The notes under the pieces were generated by a model. That model was not told where the DNA came from. It did no database searches and saw only the letters and a program-made list of their open reading frames with translations. This document shows positions 8,741 to 17,387 of a stretch of 51,833 bases of DNA, one piece after another. Source of the DNA: a bacterium (GTDB lineage Bacteria > Patescibacteriota > Saccharimonadia > Saccharimonadales > Saccharimonadaceae); assembly GCA_030530485.1 (NCBI GenBank), contig JAUMUX010000006.1:1-51833 (forward strand). Reading direction: 5' to 3'. The position numbers were made by a program, and so were the translations under genes. Every line of letters starts with the position of its first letter. Within the stretch, counting starts at the first letter, position 1.

Positions 8741-10384
8741 TTATTTTTCCACCGTAAATTCGATATTGATTTTATCGTTATTATTTGGAACCTTATTTAC
8801 CCAGAAATACGAGAAATTAATTTCGACATTTTTAACGCCGTCAATCTTTTCAACCGTTGATTTAACTTCGCTAAAAATCATTCCTTGAATGCTGGTTTTT
8901 AGCGCATTCTCATCAATCTCTGGGCCAACTTTTGCCGTAGCCGAAAGTTTAAAGGTTGCGCCATTTTGTGGATTGCCCGCATAATCTGAAACCTTCAAGC
9001 TATCAAAGCCCGTATCATAAACCTTCTGATTACTCAAATCTTTTGTCTTTTCTTTAGCTGCCACTGTTAGGTATTTTTCTAAATCACTTTTTAGCACTGC
9101 ACTTAAACTATAATTTGAGGTCGCTTTCAAAGTCGCATTGCCGTTTGCAGCTTCAGCATTAACCGCTGGTGACGATTCTGCTTCGCCAACCGAAGAAGCA
9201 AAACTGTCGTTCAAAATGTAGTAATTTGAGCCAAATTTAGAGCTGAGTTCGTTTTTAACTGAATTTGAATCTACCGAGCTGAGCTTTTCACGCGCCGCTG
9301 CAACATCGGCTTCGGTAACGATTTTTTTGGTTGTTTTAGTTCCGCCTGACATCTGTCCGCCTCTTGCGCTAACGCCATCAATCGAAGAAACATAATTTTG
9401 CGCGGCGATATTGCATTGCTCGCCGATTTGCGTTGCTCGAACTCTTACATTCGCCGTTCCTGGTCGGCTGACTGCACCGCCAGAGAAGCGCGCACCTGGA
9501 ATAACCACATTTTCAACCGTCACAAAATTACAGCTGCCTGCCGAAAACGCCGTTCCCGAGCGAACCGAAATCGAATCACTTTCTGAACTTTGCGAAAGCG
9601 TCAAACTACCGCTTGCAGCTTCACCTTCCTCTTTTGTGCCCGTTGCCGCAAAGGAAACTTCCGCCGTTTTTTCAATCGTTTGAGTTGTTAGCGCAAGCCT
9701 GCCTTTTTCAACATCCGCCGAAGAGCTATTCGCCGTCAAGCTTACGGTATTCGAAATATCTACATCGCTAGTTCTTGCACTGATAATCACCTGAGCTGCT
9801 GGCGCAAAAATAAGCACCCAAACCAAGAAAATAATTAAAAACACACCTAAACCGCCAAAGATAAAAATCTTCTTTCGAAATTTATTGAAATCTGGAATCT
9901 TAAAGCCTTTTGCCGCTTTTTTCTTGCTTTCACGCGCAGCCTCTGGCGCCACTTTCGAAAAAGTTTTATTATCGTCAATATCTAAATTCGAAAGCATTTC
10001 GGCTTCCTTATCATCGGAATTTTTGCCAGCAAATTCCGAAACGGGCATTTTTTCACCATCAATCACATCTTCGCCGTCAATTTCAAGCGCATCAATTTCG
10101 GGGATTTCAGGTTTGCTTTGCAACGTTTTCGCCACTGGAATTTGCGAAGCTCCAGCCATCGCTCGCAATGCCGAATTATTCGAAACCAGCACAATTTGTT
10201 TGCCCGATTTTTTCGAAGTGCGCTCCAAAATTCGAAGATTCACCGCACTGCGAAGAATCCCCACATTTTTCGGTGGAACTAAAGCAATAATCTTTTCTTT
10301 TGAATCTTTAATTTTATTGACAATATCGGTGATTTCATCTTCCGTGTCAATATAGATAACTGTTCGCTTGGCTTTTTCTTCCAT
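8741..10384 (-). CDS. Membrane protein with a baseplate-J-like extracytoplasmic region
   Basis: 547-residue protein without a clear named function. The N-terminal cytoplasmic part (about 1-90) is an alpha/beta segment with VPPKNVGILRSAVNLRIL. It is followed by an acidic linker, one membrane helix (about 173-195) and a large Ser/Thr/Ala-rich exterior domain. That domain contains NVRVRATQIGEQCNIAA, which resembles baseplate-J-type proteins. I recall similar proteins annotated this way in Patescibacteria, but cannot verify it here. It lies between the ftsA-like gene (15-nt gap) and ruvX (no gap), which suggests a role in the envelope or division. Confidence 0.6.
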   Translation of the reverse strand: MEEKAKRTVIYIDTEDEITDIVNKIKDSKEKIIALVPPKNVGILRSAVNLRILERTSKKSGKQIVLVSNNSALRAMAGASQIPVAKTLQSKPEIPEIDALEIDGEDVIDGEKMPVSEFAGKNSDDKEAEMLSNLDIDDNKTFSKVAPEAARESKKKAAKGFKIPDFNKFRKKIFIFGGLGVFLIIFLVWVLIFAPAAQVIISARTSDVDISNTVSLTANSSSADVEKGRLALTTQTIEKTAEVSFAATGTKEEGEAASGSLTLSQSSESDSISVRSGTAFSAGSCNFVTVENVVIPGARFSGGAVSRPGTANVRVRATQIGEQCNIAAQNYVSSIDGVSARGGQMSGGTKTTKKIVTEADVAAAREKLSSVDSNSVKNELSSKFGSNYYILNDSFASSVGEAESSPAVNAEAANGNATLKATSNYSLSAVLKSDLEKYLTVAAKEKTKDLSNQKVYDTGFDSLKVSDYAGNPQNGATFKLSATAKVGPEIDENALKTSIQGMIFSEVKSTVEKIDGVKNVEINFSYFWVNKVPNNNDKINIEFTVEK

Positions 10385-10399
10385 CTTATTCCTTTCGGT

Positions 10400-11659
10400 C
10401 TAATTTCGCAAAATCTTATTTAGTTTGTCCTTAAAGCTCTCGACTGTGCCTTCCGCGCCGACAAAAGTATCGTAACCAACCCTCAGCAGTCCCATCGCAG
10501 TGACAAAAGTATGGTCTTGAATCTTGCCAGTTTCATCGGTAATTCCGTGAACTTCCTCGGGCTTGATGTGCTTAACCACTGGCTTTTTATTAAACGGTAA
10601 ATCTTGCCACCAGTCTTTTTCGTTGAGCCGCTCGGTCAGCGCCGAAAGGCTCGAACCGCCGCCACACAACAAAATCTTATTTGGCAGATAATCGAGATTT
10701 TCGAATTCGTCCAGTGCCAATTCGACGCCAGAAATCCACACTTCGAGCGTGTTTTCAATTGCCGAAAGCGCTTCTTGCGCGATATTCGATTTAAGTTTGT
10801 CGTTTTCTAAATTCAACTTCAATTTTTCAGCGTTTTTATATGAAAGATTCATCTCGTTGGCGATTTGATTAGTGAAGCTTCGTCCACCAATGCCAAACAT
10901 CTTGGTGCCTTCAACACCACCATCGTTCACCAAAGCAATATCAGTCGTTCCGCCACCAACATCCGCCAAAATCGCCGTGAAGCTTGAAGCCGAATCGGTG
11001 CCAATCACGCTACGCGCCACCGCAAAAGGCTCGGCAGCAATTGCCAGCAAATCGAGTGCAAGTTCATTTGCCACGCGCTCAATCGCCCCAAGATGAACTG
11101 TTGGCGCAAAAGCAGTATAAATCTGAATTGCAACGTCTTTGCCTTGAAAACCAATCGGGTTAGAAACTTTGTATCCGTCAATATGAATCCCGACGATTGC
11201 CGAGTTCACCAGTTTGATTTCGGTTTCTTTATTTCCCGTTTCCAGCGCAATTTCGTGCTGAGCTTTTAGTTGCGCACGCTCGTGGATTTTGTCGATAATA
11301 AATTCCATTTCAGCTTCATCAAGTGGGCGATTTGGCTGTGGGCGCTTGTAGCGAATAGTGTTTGTTGCACCTTTCACCAGTTCGCCAGCAATGCCAATTA
11401 CCGCGTGTTTAGCTTGAATTTGCGCTTGGTCTTCCGCCTCAATAAGTGCGTCTTCACAGTTTCGCACTACGCTCGCAATATCCGCAATCGCGCCAGAGTG
11501 CATATCTGAAATTTCCTGATGGGCGCGCCCAACACCAACAATGCGAATATCATCGCCATCAATTTCAGCAATCAGCGCCTTAACATATTCCGTTCCAATA
11601 TCAAGCGCCACAATGTGGTTGTCGACCATTTCTTCTGACTGTTTATTCTTGAAAAACAT
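10400..11659 (-). CDS. FtsA/PilM-like actin-fold ATPase
   Basis: 419-residue protein of the actin/Hsp70-fold FtsA superfamily. The phosphate-1 region is VALDIGTEYVKALIAEI (near residue 17). The phosphate-2 region is LADVGGGTTDIALV and the adenosine motif is LLCGGGSSLSAL. An SHS2-type insert is likely at about 85-180. FtsA tethers FtsZ to the membrane and PilM acts in type IV pilus assembly; sequence alone does not decide between them. Its operon with mltG favours division or wall work, but the pilin-like genes elsewhere in the window keep PilM possible. The C-terminus SFKDKLNKILRN could be an amphipathic membrane anchor. Confidence 0.85.
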   Translation of the reverse strand: MFFKNKQSEEMVDNHIVALDIGTEYVKALIAEIDGDDIRIVGVGRAHQEISDMHSGAIADIASVVRNCEDALIEAEDQAQIQAKHAVIGIAGELVKGATNTIRYKRPQPNRPLDEAEMEFIIDKIHERAQLKAQHEIALETGNKETEIKLVNSAIVGIHIDGYKVSNPIGFQGKDVAIQIYTAFAPTVHLGAIERVANELALDLLAIAAEPFAVARSVIGTDSASSFTAILADVGGGTTDIALVNDGGVEGTKMFGIGGRSFTNQIANEMNLSYKNAEKLKLNLENDKLKSNIAQEALSAIENTLEVWISGVELALDEFENLDYLPNKILLCGGGSSLSALTERLNEKDWWQDLPFNKKPVVKHIKPEEVHGITDETGKIQDHTFVTAMGLLRVGYDTFVGAEGTVESFKDKLNKILRN

Positions 11660-11669
11660 ACTGTTTTCA

Positions 11670-11698
11670 TTATAAACCGTTTACGTTTTTTTTGCAAA
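11670..11698 (-). promoter_or_regulatory. Promoter of the ftsA-like operon
   Basis: TTGCAA (11693-11698), 17-bp spacer, TATAAT (plus-strand ATTATA 11670-11675). The ATG follows after about 10 nt, so the leader is only a few bases. Confidence 0.75.
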
Positions 11699-11707
11699 TT
11701 TTAAGCA

Positions 11708-11735
11708 AAAAGAGCGCTTCGAGGAACGCCCTTTT
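11708..11735 (-). terminator. Terminator after alaS
   Basis: About 11-bp stem with two wobble pairs just after the alaS stop. On the minus strand it ends in a T-run. Confidence 0.75.
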
Positions 11736-11741
11736 GTGATT

Positions 11742-13625
11742 TTATCGCAAAACTGCCTTGATTCGACGCACGCCAGCACTCGAAGATTGCTCTTTTACAA
11801 TCTTGAATTTTTTGCCACCTTCCGCCAATTCGCGGGTATTTTCAACGTGCGGACCACCACAAATTTCCACACTAAACGGCGCTTCGTTTTCGGCTTTCAT
11901 TGTATAAACTTTTACCGTTTCGCCATATTTATCGCCAAAAACACCAATCGCTTTTAGCTCGTTCAAAGCGTATTCGGTTGGATATTCCGCCCAAGAAACC
12001 GCCAAGCCCTTTGCAATCTGCTCGTTGACAATCTCCTCTATTTGCTGTTTTTCTTCGTCGGTCAATTTGCGGTCAAAAGTAAAATCAAAACGCAATCGCT
12101 CGGCGTTGATATTTGAGCCTTTTTGCGCAATTTGCCCTTCAAACATATTGTGTAGCGCCGCGTTCATCAAGTGCGTTGCGGTGTGAAGTTTGCGGTGTTC
12201 AAGCGTTTGCCCTTCGAGACCACCCTTGAATTTACCTTTCGAAGCAGTTTGCGAACGCTCGCGCTGCTCTCGCATTTTAGTTTCGAATTCTTCACGCCAA
12301 TTTTTCGAAAGCGGAATATTTCTTCGAATCGCTTCTTCAGTCGAAAGTTCAAGCGGAAAACCAAAAGTATCGTAAAGTTGGAAAAGTTCCGCGCCAGTTA
12401 AACCATCTTTCGAAAATTTTTCAAGCTCGCGCAAACCTTTTCGAAGCGTTCGTCGAAAAGCTTTTTCTTCTTTCACCATAATCGCAATAATTTCGTCGGC
12501 TTTCGCGGCAACTTCCGCATAATCGGGCGCATAAATTTCTACAATCACGGGCACAATTTGCTCAACAAAATTATCTTCAACACCCAAATCAAACGCTTTC
12601 GCCATCGCACGACGAATAAATTTGCGCATCACGTAGCCTTGTTCTTTGTTTGAAGGCACGCAGCCATCCACCGCCAAAAACGTCGCACTGCGCAAATGGT
12701 CGGCGATAATGCGCATTGCTGAAGTGTAATCGTTGTAATTTTTACCCGAAATCTGCTCGAGTTTTTCGACAATCGGCTTCATCACACTAATCTGGAAAAC
12801 GTCTGGGCTGTTAATTTTTGCCGCCGCAATTCGCTCCAAACCACCACCAAAATCAACATTTTTCTTTTCAAGTGGCTCAAAAGAACCGTCCTCAAGTCGG
12901 CGATATTGCATAAAAACCTGATTGCCGATTTCCATAAACCGCCCCGAATCGCTGGCAGGATGCGCCTCGCCAAAACTGGCATCGTGATTTTCTTCGCCAA
13001 AATCATAAAAGACCTCTGAATCTGGCCCGCAAGGGTCGCCAATCGGCGTTGAATCCAATCCACCGCCACGGCTCCACCAGTTTTCTTTGTCGTTGTAGAA
13101 GAAAATTCGCCCACCCTGAAGCCCGAGCTTATCGCCGTTTTCAGCCGTATCAAGCTCCACAATTTTGGCGTCAATCCCTTTTTCAGCAAAAACGCGCTGC
13201 CAAATCATCGCGCTTTCATCGTCGCGCGGAATGTCGTATTTTTCACTGCCGATAAAGCACGAAACGTAGATCTTCGAAGGGTCGAGCCCCACAACATCAG
13301 TCAAAAATTCGAAAAATTGCCGAATTTGTTGCTCCTTGAAATAATCGCCCATCGACCAATTCCCCAACATTTCGAAAAATGTCGTGTGTCGATTATCGCC
13401 AACATCATCAATATCTTGCGCGCGCAAACAAGTTTGGCTGTCGGTCAATCTTGCGCCTTTCGGGTGATTTTTCCCCAAAAGATACGGCAAAAGCGGTTGC
13501 ATCCCACTGCCCGTAAAAAGAGTTGTCGGGTCGTCTTTCAAAATCAAAGGCGCGCGTTCGATAATCTCGTGTCCGCGCTCCTTGAAAAAATTCAAATAAG
13601 CTTTTCGGATTTCTTGTGCATTCAT
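11742..13625 (-). CDS. alaS: Alanyl-tRNA synthetase, short form without C-Ala
   Basis: Class II synthetase that charges and proofreads tRNA-Ala. The catalytic core begins at residue 1, with GSGMQPL (39-45) and the motif 2 region RHTTFFEMLGNWSMGDYF. GGGLERIA lies at 260-267. The editing domain retains the zinc-type motifs HTATH (481-485) and CGGPHV (589-594; usually CGGTH). The protein stops at 627 residues, whereas ordinary bacterial AlaRS is about 870. The C-terminal oligomerisation/C-Ala domain is missing, with no downstream remnant. A TATAAT (plus-strand ATTATA 13633-13638) ends 7 nt before the ATG, so the mRNA should be leaderless. Confidence 0.96.
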   Translation of the reverse strand: MNAQEIRKAYLNFFKERGHEIIERAPLILKDDPTTLFTGSGMQPLLPYLLGKNHPKGARLTDSQTCLRAQDIDDVGDNRHTTFFEMLGNWSMGDYFKEQQIRQFFEFLTDVVGLDPSKIYVSCFIGSEKYDIPRDDESAMIWQRVFAEKGIDAKIVELDTAENGDKLGLQGGRIFFYNDKENWWSRGGGLDSTPIGDPCGPDSEVFYDFGEENHDASFGEAHPASDSGRFMEIGNQVFMQYRRLEDGSFEPLEKKNVDFGGGLERIAAAKINSPDVFQISVMKPIVEKLEQISGKNYNDYTSAMRIIADHLRSATFLAVDGCVPSNKEQGYVMRKFIRRAMAKAFDLGVEDNFVEQIVPVIVEIYAPDYAEVAAKADEIIAIMVKEEKAFRRTLRKGLRELEKFSKDGLTGAELFQLYDTFGFPLELSTEEAIRRNIPLSKNWREEFETKMREQRERSQTASKGKFKGGLEGQTLEHRKLHTATHLMNAALHNMFEGQIAQKGSNINAERLRFDFTFDRKLTDEEKQQIEEIVNEQIAKGLAVSWAEYPTEYALNELKAIGVFGDKYGETVKVYTMKAENEAPFSVEICGGPHVENTRELAEGGKKFKIVKEQSSSAGVRRIKAVLR

Positions 13626-13664
13626 AGGGAATATTATACCGCAAGAAAGCCAAAAAATAAAGTT

Positions 13665-14891
13665 TTATCTCAGCAAATACATCGCCGCGAGACCAGCTCC
13701 CGCGCCACAAATCGCCAAAATCAGCATAATCAAGAAAACTGCACCCCAGCCAGACTTCTTCTTTTTGGGTTGAATTGGCGCCGAATATTCCTCACGGCTC
13801 AAAATTGGCGTGGAAGGCTGAATATTTTCGTGCTTTGCTCGCCGAATCGCCTGATTGCGCGACTGGAATTTGGCCTTTTCTTCATTTTTAATTGGCTCAA
13901 AATTTTGTGGCGCCGAACCAAGCGGACGCTTTTCGATTTTTGGATTAACCACAAACGGCGTTTGAACTTCGCCCTTTTCTTCGTCTGAAATTTTATCGGC
14001 TGGAGCTTCTTTGGCGATAATTTTAGCTGGCTCTTCAGTTTTCGAAAGCGGTGCAGTTTCGAAATCAGCTTTCGAATTTTCGAAATTGTTCACGGGCGTT
14101 TTCGAAATTTGCGGAACGTCAATCGAATTTGCCCGATTCAAAGTAGCGTTCGAATCTTTGCCAAAAACACGCAGATTTTCTTCGTCATCAATGCGGAACA
14201 CGCCCGTGCGATTCGGCACCACCACGCGTGCCGCCGTTTCACGAATCGGCATAGGCTCTGGCTTCGGTGCGGCAAAATCTAAGTTTGGCTCGATTTTTGG
14301 TGCAGACTCAATGATTTTCGGCGCAGAAATCGGCTCGCTTGGCACAGGAATTGCTTCAAGAATTGGCGCAGAAATTGGCACATTTTCAATCTTCGCAAAG
14401 TCTATCTGATTGTTCTGGTTCGATTTTTCAACCGCTGGCTGTTTTTCGAAAACGAAATTATCCACCGTTTTTGGCTCGTTTTTCGAAGTAATTTCAGGCA
14501 TAATTTTTTCGAAATCTTGTTCTTTCACGAAGCCTTTTTCGAGGTCTTCATTGATAATTTCGCTCGAAAAATCATCCAAAATTGGCGCTTCGAAAACCGT
14601 CGATTCAAAATTATCCAAAATATCCGCTCGCTTTTGCTTGCGCGCTCGCTGCGGTTTTTCGCTAAAATTATCCTTCAAATCGTTGTTCTTTTTCTTAATT
14701 TTAACCGTAATTTTTTCGGGCTCATCGGCTAAATCTTCAGTTTTTTGAGTAGCCAAATCTTCCGCTTTTGGCGATTCTTCTTTCACTACAACTGGCGCTT
14801 CCGCTTTTTCGCTCGTATTTTCTGGCTCTTCGGTTTTGCCCAAAAATCGATTTACCGCTCGGTCTAATTCTTCAAAATCTATATCTCGCAT
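13665..14891 (-). CDS. Unknown protein with disordered N-terminus and C-terminal membrane anchor
   Basis: 408 residues, no recognised domain. A short N-terminal helix (DIDFEELDRAVNRFLG) leads into a long low-complexity region rich in Glu, Lys, Pro and Ala. A basic KKKKSGW is followed by one membrane helix near the C-terminus, with only a few residues outside, a tail-anchor topology. It is the third gene of the pgk-tpiA operon, 18 nt after tpiA. Its coding sequence is unusually dense in TTCGAA, with four copies in 14041-14100. A scaffold or stalk role is possible but I do not assign one. Confidence 0.75.
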   Translation of the reverse strand: MRDIDFEELDRAVNRFLGKTEEPENTSEKAEAPVVVKEESPKAEDLATQKTEDLADEPEKITVKIKKKNNDLKDNFSEKPQRARKQKRADILDNFESTVFEAPILDDFSSEIINEDLEKGFVKEQDFEKIMPEITSKNEPKTVDNFVFEKQPAVEKSNQNNQIDFAKIENVPISAPILEAIPVPSEPISAPKIIESAPKIEPNLDFAAPKPEPMPIRETAARVVVPNRTGVFRIDDEENLRVFGKDSNATLNRANSIDVPQISKTPVNNFENSKADFETAPLSKTEEPAKIIAKEAPADKISDEEKGEVQTPFVVNPKIEKRPLGSAPQNFEPIKNEEKAKFQSRNQAIRRAKHENIQPSTPILSREEYSAPIQPKKKKSGWGAVFLIMLILAICGAGAGLAAMYLLR

Positions 14892-14909
14892 TTTTGTTTT
14901 CCTTTAATT

Positions 14910-15674
14910 TTATTTGATTGATTCATAAACTTTTTCTGCAATTTGCGCAAATTTTTCTGCACTCAGGCTAGCGCCGCCCACCAGAAGCCCATCAATTTCA
15001 CGAATTTTTGCGTAATCTGCGGCAAATTCTGGCTGAATGCTTCCTCCATAAACCACCTGAATTTCTTTGCTTGCTTTTGCGCCATAAAGGTCTGAAATCT
15101 GTTTTCGAATCACTCGCGCGGCTTTTCGAACGTCTTCGGGCATCGCATTTACGCCCGTGCCAATCGCCCAAACTGGCTCGTAGGCAATCACCACCTTTTC
15201 GATATCTTCGCTCGAAACATTCGCCAGACCCGCCGTTAATTGGTCGGAAATCACCAGATTAGCCTCGCCGTAATTTCGCTCGTCGGAAGTTTCGCCAATA
15301 CAGAGAATCGGCCGAATATTATTTCGAATCGCCGCCGCCACTTTCGCGCGGGTGTCTTTATCGCTTTCGCCAAATTTATTTCGCCGCTCGCTGTGCCCGA
15401 CCAGCGCATATTGCACAATACCACGCAACTGCGAAATCGCCACTTCGCCCGTAAAAGCACCGCTATCTCGCCAATAAAAGTTCTGCGCCGCCAGTTTAAA
15501 TTGACGCAAATTAACCTGCAAACTCAAAGATTGAAGCGTAAAAAGCGACGGCGCGAGGATAATTTCCATCCCGCGACGCACGCGCACTTTTTCGCTCAAA
15601 CTATGCAAAAAAAGGCTTGATTCTTGCATATTGAAGTTCATTTTCCAGTTGGCGATTACGAGTTTTTTCTTCAT
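14910..15674 (-). CDS. tpiA: Triosephosphate isomerase
   Basis: TIM-barrel enzyme interconverting dihydroxyacetone phosphate and glyceraldehyde 3-phosphate in glycolysis. Length is 254 residues, normal. Active-site elements are all visible: NWK (9-11) with Lys11, GHSERR with His94, AYEPVWAIGTG with Glu166 and loop 6, and the phosphate-binding YGGSI and GLLVGGASL near the end. It lies 48 nt downstream of pgk and is probably cotranscribed with it. Confidence 0.97.
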   Translation of the reverse strand: MKKKLVIANWKMNFNMQESSLFLHSLSEKVRVRRGMEIILAPSLFTLQSLSLQVNLRQFKLAAQNFYWRDSGAFTGEVAISQLRGIVQYALVGHSERRNKFGESDKDTRAKVAAAIRNNIRPILCIGETSDERNYGEANLVISDQLTAGLANVSSEDIEKVVIAYEPVWAIGTGVNAMPEDVRKAARVIRKQISDLYGAKASKEIQVVYGGSIQPEFAADYAKIREIDGLLVGGASLSAEKFAQIAEKVYESIK

Positions 15675-15722
15675 ATTTATCCTTATTTTATCATTTTTAT
15701 TTTGGTTTGTAAATTCTTATGC

Positions 15723-17057
15723 TTATTTATCGGGCAGCACTTCTAAGCCTGGCAAAATGTTTCCACTCATCAATTCGAGTGCCGCACCTCCGCCAGTAGA
15801 AATCAAAGAAAATTCGGCTAAATCTGGGTTTTCTTGTATCCATTTTAAAATAAACGCTGAGGTGTCGCCGCCGCCGATAATCGAGGTTGCGCCATTTTTA
15901 GTTGTCTGCGAAATTGCCCGTGCCGCACGATTCGAACCTTCCGCAAAGTTTTCGAATTCCGCCACGCCCAAAGTTCCGTTCCAGACAATCGTTTTCGCGC
16001 TCGCCAAAATCTCCGCCGCATATTTCGAAAACTCCTCGCCAATATCTAAAATATAATCCGCATTTTCGATTTCTTTCAAATCTTTTTCGAAACGTTCCGC
16101 CGTTTTCATCTTTTCGCGCGCCACGCCCAAATCGGCTGGCAAAAGAAAATCGCCACGAAAATCCGCGCCAAATTTCTGCCGCGCCGTCTGCTCAATCTCT
16201 TTAATAATTTCATTTTGACCCGCTTCAATCAAACTTTTGCCAATCTCAAATTCGTGAAAATTCAAAAAACTGTTCGCCAAAGCGCCGCCCAAAATCACCT
16301 TATCAGCGCGCTGAATAAATTGCTCAATCAGCGGTAATTTATCGCTAATTTTCGCGCCGCCCATCACCGCCACAAACGGCCTTTCTGGATTTTCGAAAGC
16401 GCGAGTGATTGTCGAAACTTCCTTTTCGAGCAAAAATCCCGCCACGCTCTGCATTTTGCGCGGAAGCTGGTCGGTGGAAGTGTGCGCGCGATGCACCACG
16501 CCAAAACCATCTTGCACGAACAAATCCGCGCCCGTTAATTGCAGCAAACTTTCGGCAAATTCTTTCGAATTTCGCTTTTCATCTTTCGAAAAACGCAAAT
16601 TTTCGAGCATTTCAATCTTGTAATTATCGTCGGCTTGAGCAATCGGTGTCGAATATCGCGAATGCGCAAAAATCGGCGTAGTGTGGAAATTCATCGGAAA
16701 ATTCTGTTCAAATTCGCTCAAATCGCGGCGATATTCTTCGGCTAAAATTTCCCGCAAGCGATTAAAAACCGGTCGCAAAGAAAATTTGCGCTTGCCATTT
16801 GGCAGTTTTTCGAGCTCGCCAATATCCGCCAGCGTATCCACCGAATTTGGCCGACCAAGATGTGCCAAAATCACCACTTTTCGCGCGCCGTTTTCAAGCA
16901 AATATTTCAAAGTTGGCACGCTCGCTCGAATTCGAAAATCATTCAAAATCCGCGCTTCGCCCGCCGCATCATATTCGATTGGCACGTTGTAATCAGCGCG
17001 CACCAAAACAACCTTTCCGCGCAAATCAACGTCTTTGATGGTTTTTTTGTTGAACAT
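15723..17057 (-). CDS. pgk: Phosphoglycerate kinase
   Basis: Transfers phosphate from 1,3-bisphosphoglycerate to ADP, an ATP-making step of glycolysis. Recognisable elements are VLVRADYNVP with its substrate-binding arginine/aspartate, HLGRP, LLENLRF-type MLENLRF, HRAHTSTD, and GGAKISDKL. GGGDTSAF and STGGGAALE near the C-terminus form the nucleotide site. The start is the ATG at 17057 (444 residues), preceded by a Shine-Dalgarno-like AAAGGAA. The open frame runs 21 codons further up, but that stretch overlaps the promoter region. An insertion of roughly 30 residues before MLENLRF makes it longer than the usual ~390-420 residues. Confidence 0.96.
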   Translation of the reverse strand: MFNKKTIKDVDLRGKVVLVRADYNVPIEYDAAGEARILNDFRIRASVPTLKYLLENGARKVVILAHLGRPNSVDTLADIGELEKLPNGKRKFSLRPVFNRLREILAEEYRRDLSEFEQNFPMNFHTTPIFAHSRYSTPIAQADDNYKIEMLENLRFSKDEKRNSKEFAESLLQLTGADLFVQDGFGVVHRAHTSTDQLPRKMQSVAGFLLEKEVSTITRAFENPERPFVAVMGGAKISDKLPLIEQFIQRADKVILGGALANSFLNFHEFEIGKSLIEAGQNEIIKEIEQTARQKFGADFRGDFLLPADLGVAREKMKTAERFEKDLKEIENADYILDIGEEFSKYAAEILASAKTIVWNGTLGVAEFENFAEGSNRAARAISQTTKNGATSIIGGGDTSAFILKWIQENPDLAEFSLISTGGGAALELMSGNILPGLEVLPDK

Positions 17058-17091
17058 TTTTTCCTTTTTTATTTTAGAATCTTCTGCCTCA

Positions 17092-17120
17092 ATTCTATCA
17101 TAAGCTTTTTGAAAATGCAA
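17092..17120 (-). promoter_or_regulatory. Promoter of pgk-tpiA
   Basis: On the minus strand, TTGCAT (17115-17120), 17-bp spacer, TAGAAT (17092-17097). It is divergent from the small transcription unit promoter at 17150. Confidence 0.7.
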
Positions 17121-17149
17121 ACATTATCTTGAAATATTTATTTTATCTA

Positions 17150-17178
17150 TTGACAATAAATATTTTTTGTGTTATAAT
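17150..17178 (+). promoter_or_regulatory. Consensus promoter of a small transcription unit
   Basis: TTGACA (17150-17155), 17-bp spacer, TATAAT (17173-17178) with an extended TG element. It is a perfect sigma-70-type promoter, the best in the window. Predicted start is about 17185. Confidence 0.9.
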
Positions 17179-17238
17179 TACGGCATAATCATCGTAAAAT
17201 AAACAACAAAAATAAATGATTATAGAAAGGATTTTACT

Positions 17239-17313
17239 TTGTTTAGAGTAATTGAAGTGAATCAATCCGAAGATTCTTATTCGGTAAATGTGCGCACTGG
17301 CCGCGAAAAATAA
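17239..17313 (+). CDS. Possible 24-residue peptide
   Basis: Frame of 24 codons starting at TTG 17239 and ending at TAA 17313. AGAAAGGA lies at ideal spacing before the TTG. The product reads roughly (M)FRVIEVNQSEDSYSV followed by NVRTGREK; I recognise no family. The predicted mRNA begins at about 17185 with ATAATCAT. This can pair with ATGATTAT at 17216-17223, leaving the ribosome site exposed just after the stem. A strong terminator follows at 17330. The ~330 bases between pgk and typA hold only this unit. It could be a small protein or a noncoding RNA. Confidence 0.5.
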   Translation: MFRVIEVNQSEDSYSVNVRTGREK

Positions 17314-17329
17314 TCGCCAGCTTAAAACT

Positions 17330-17361
17330 AAAATCGCCCGTTGGTCCTTGGGCGATTTTTT
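17330..17361 (+). terminator. Terminator of the small transcription unit
   Basis: 10-bp stem AAAATCGCCC (17330-17339)/GGGCGATTTT (17350-17359), 10-nt loop, then T-run. It may also stop typA transcription on the other strand. Confidence 0.92.
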
Positions 17362-17387
17362 AATATTTTTCGAAAATGTCAAATTGA

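Noticed and set aside
14011-14748. Long open frames opposite the unknown Glu/Lys-rich gene
   Set aside because: They are shadows: TTCGAA is palindromic and keeps the opposite strand open. No promoter, ribosome site or domain supports them.
17057-17120. 21-codon N-terminal extension of PGK
   Set aside because: It overlaps the predicted promoter, while the ATG at 17057 has a ribosome site and aligns with normal PGK starts.
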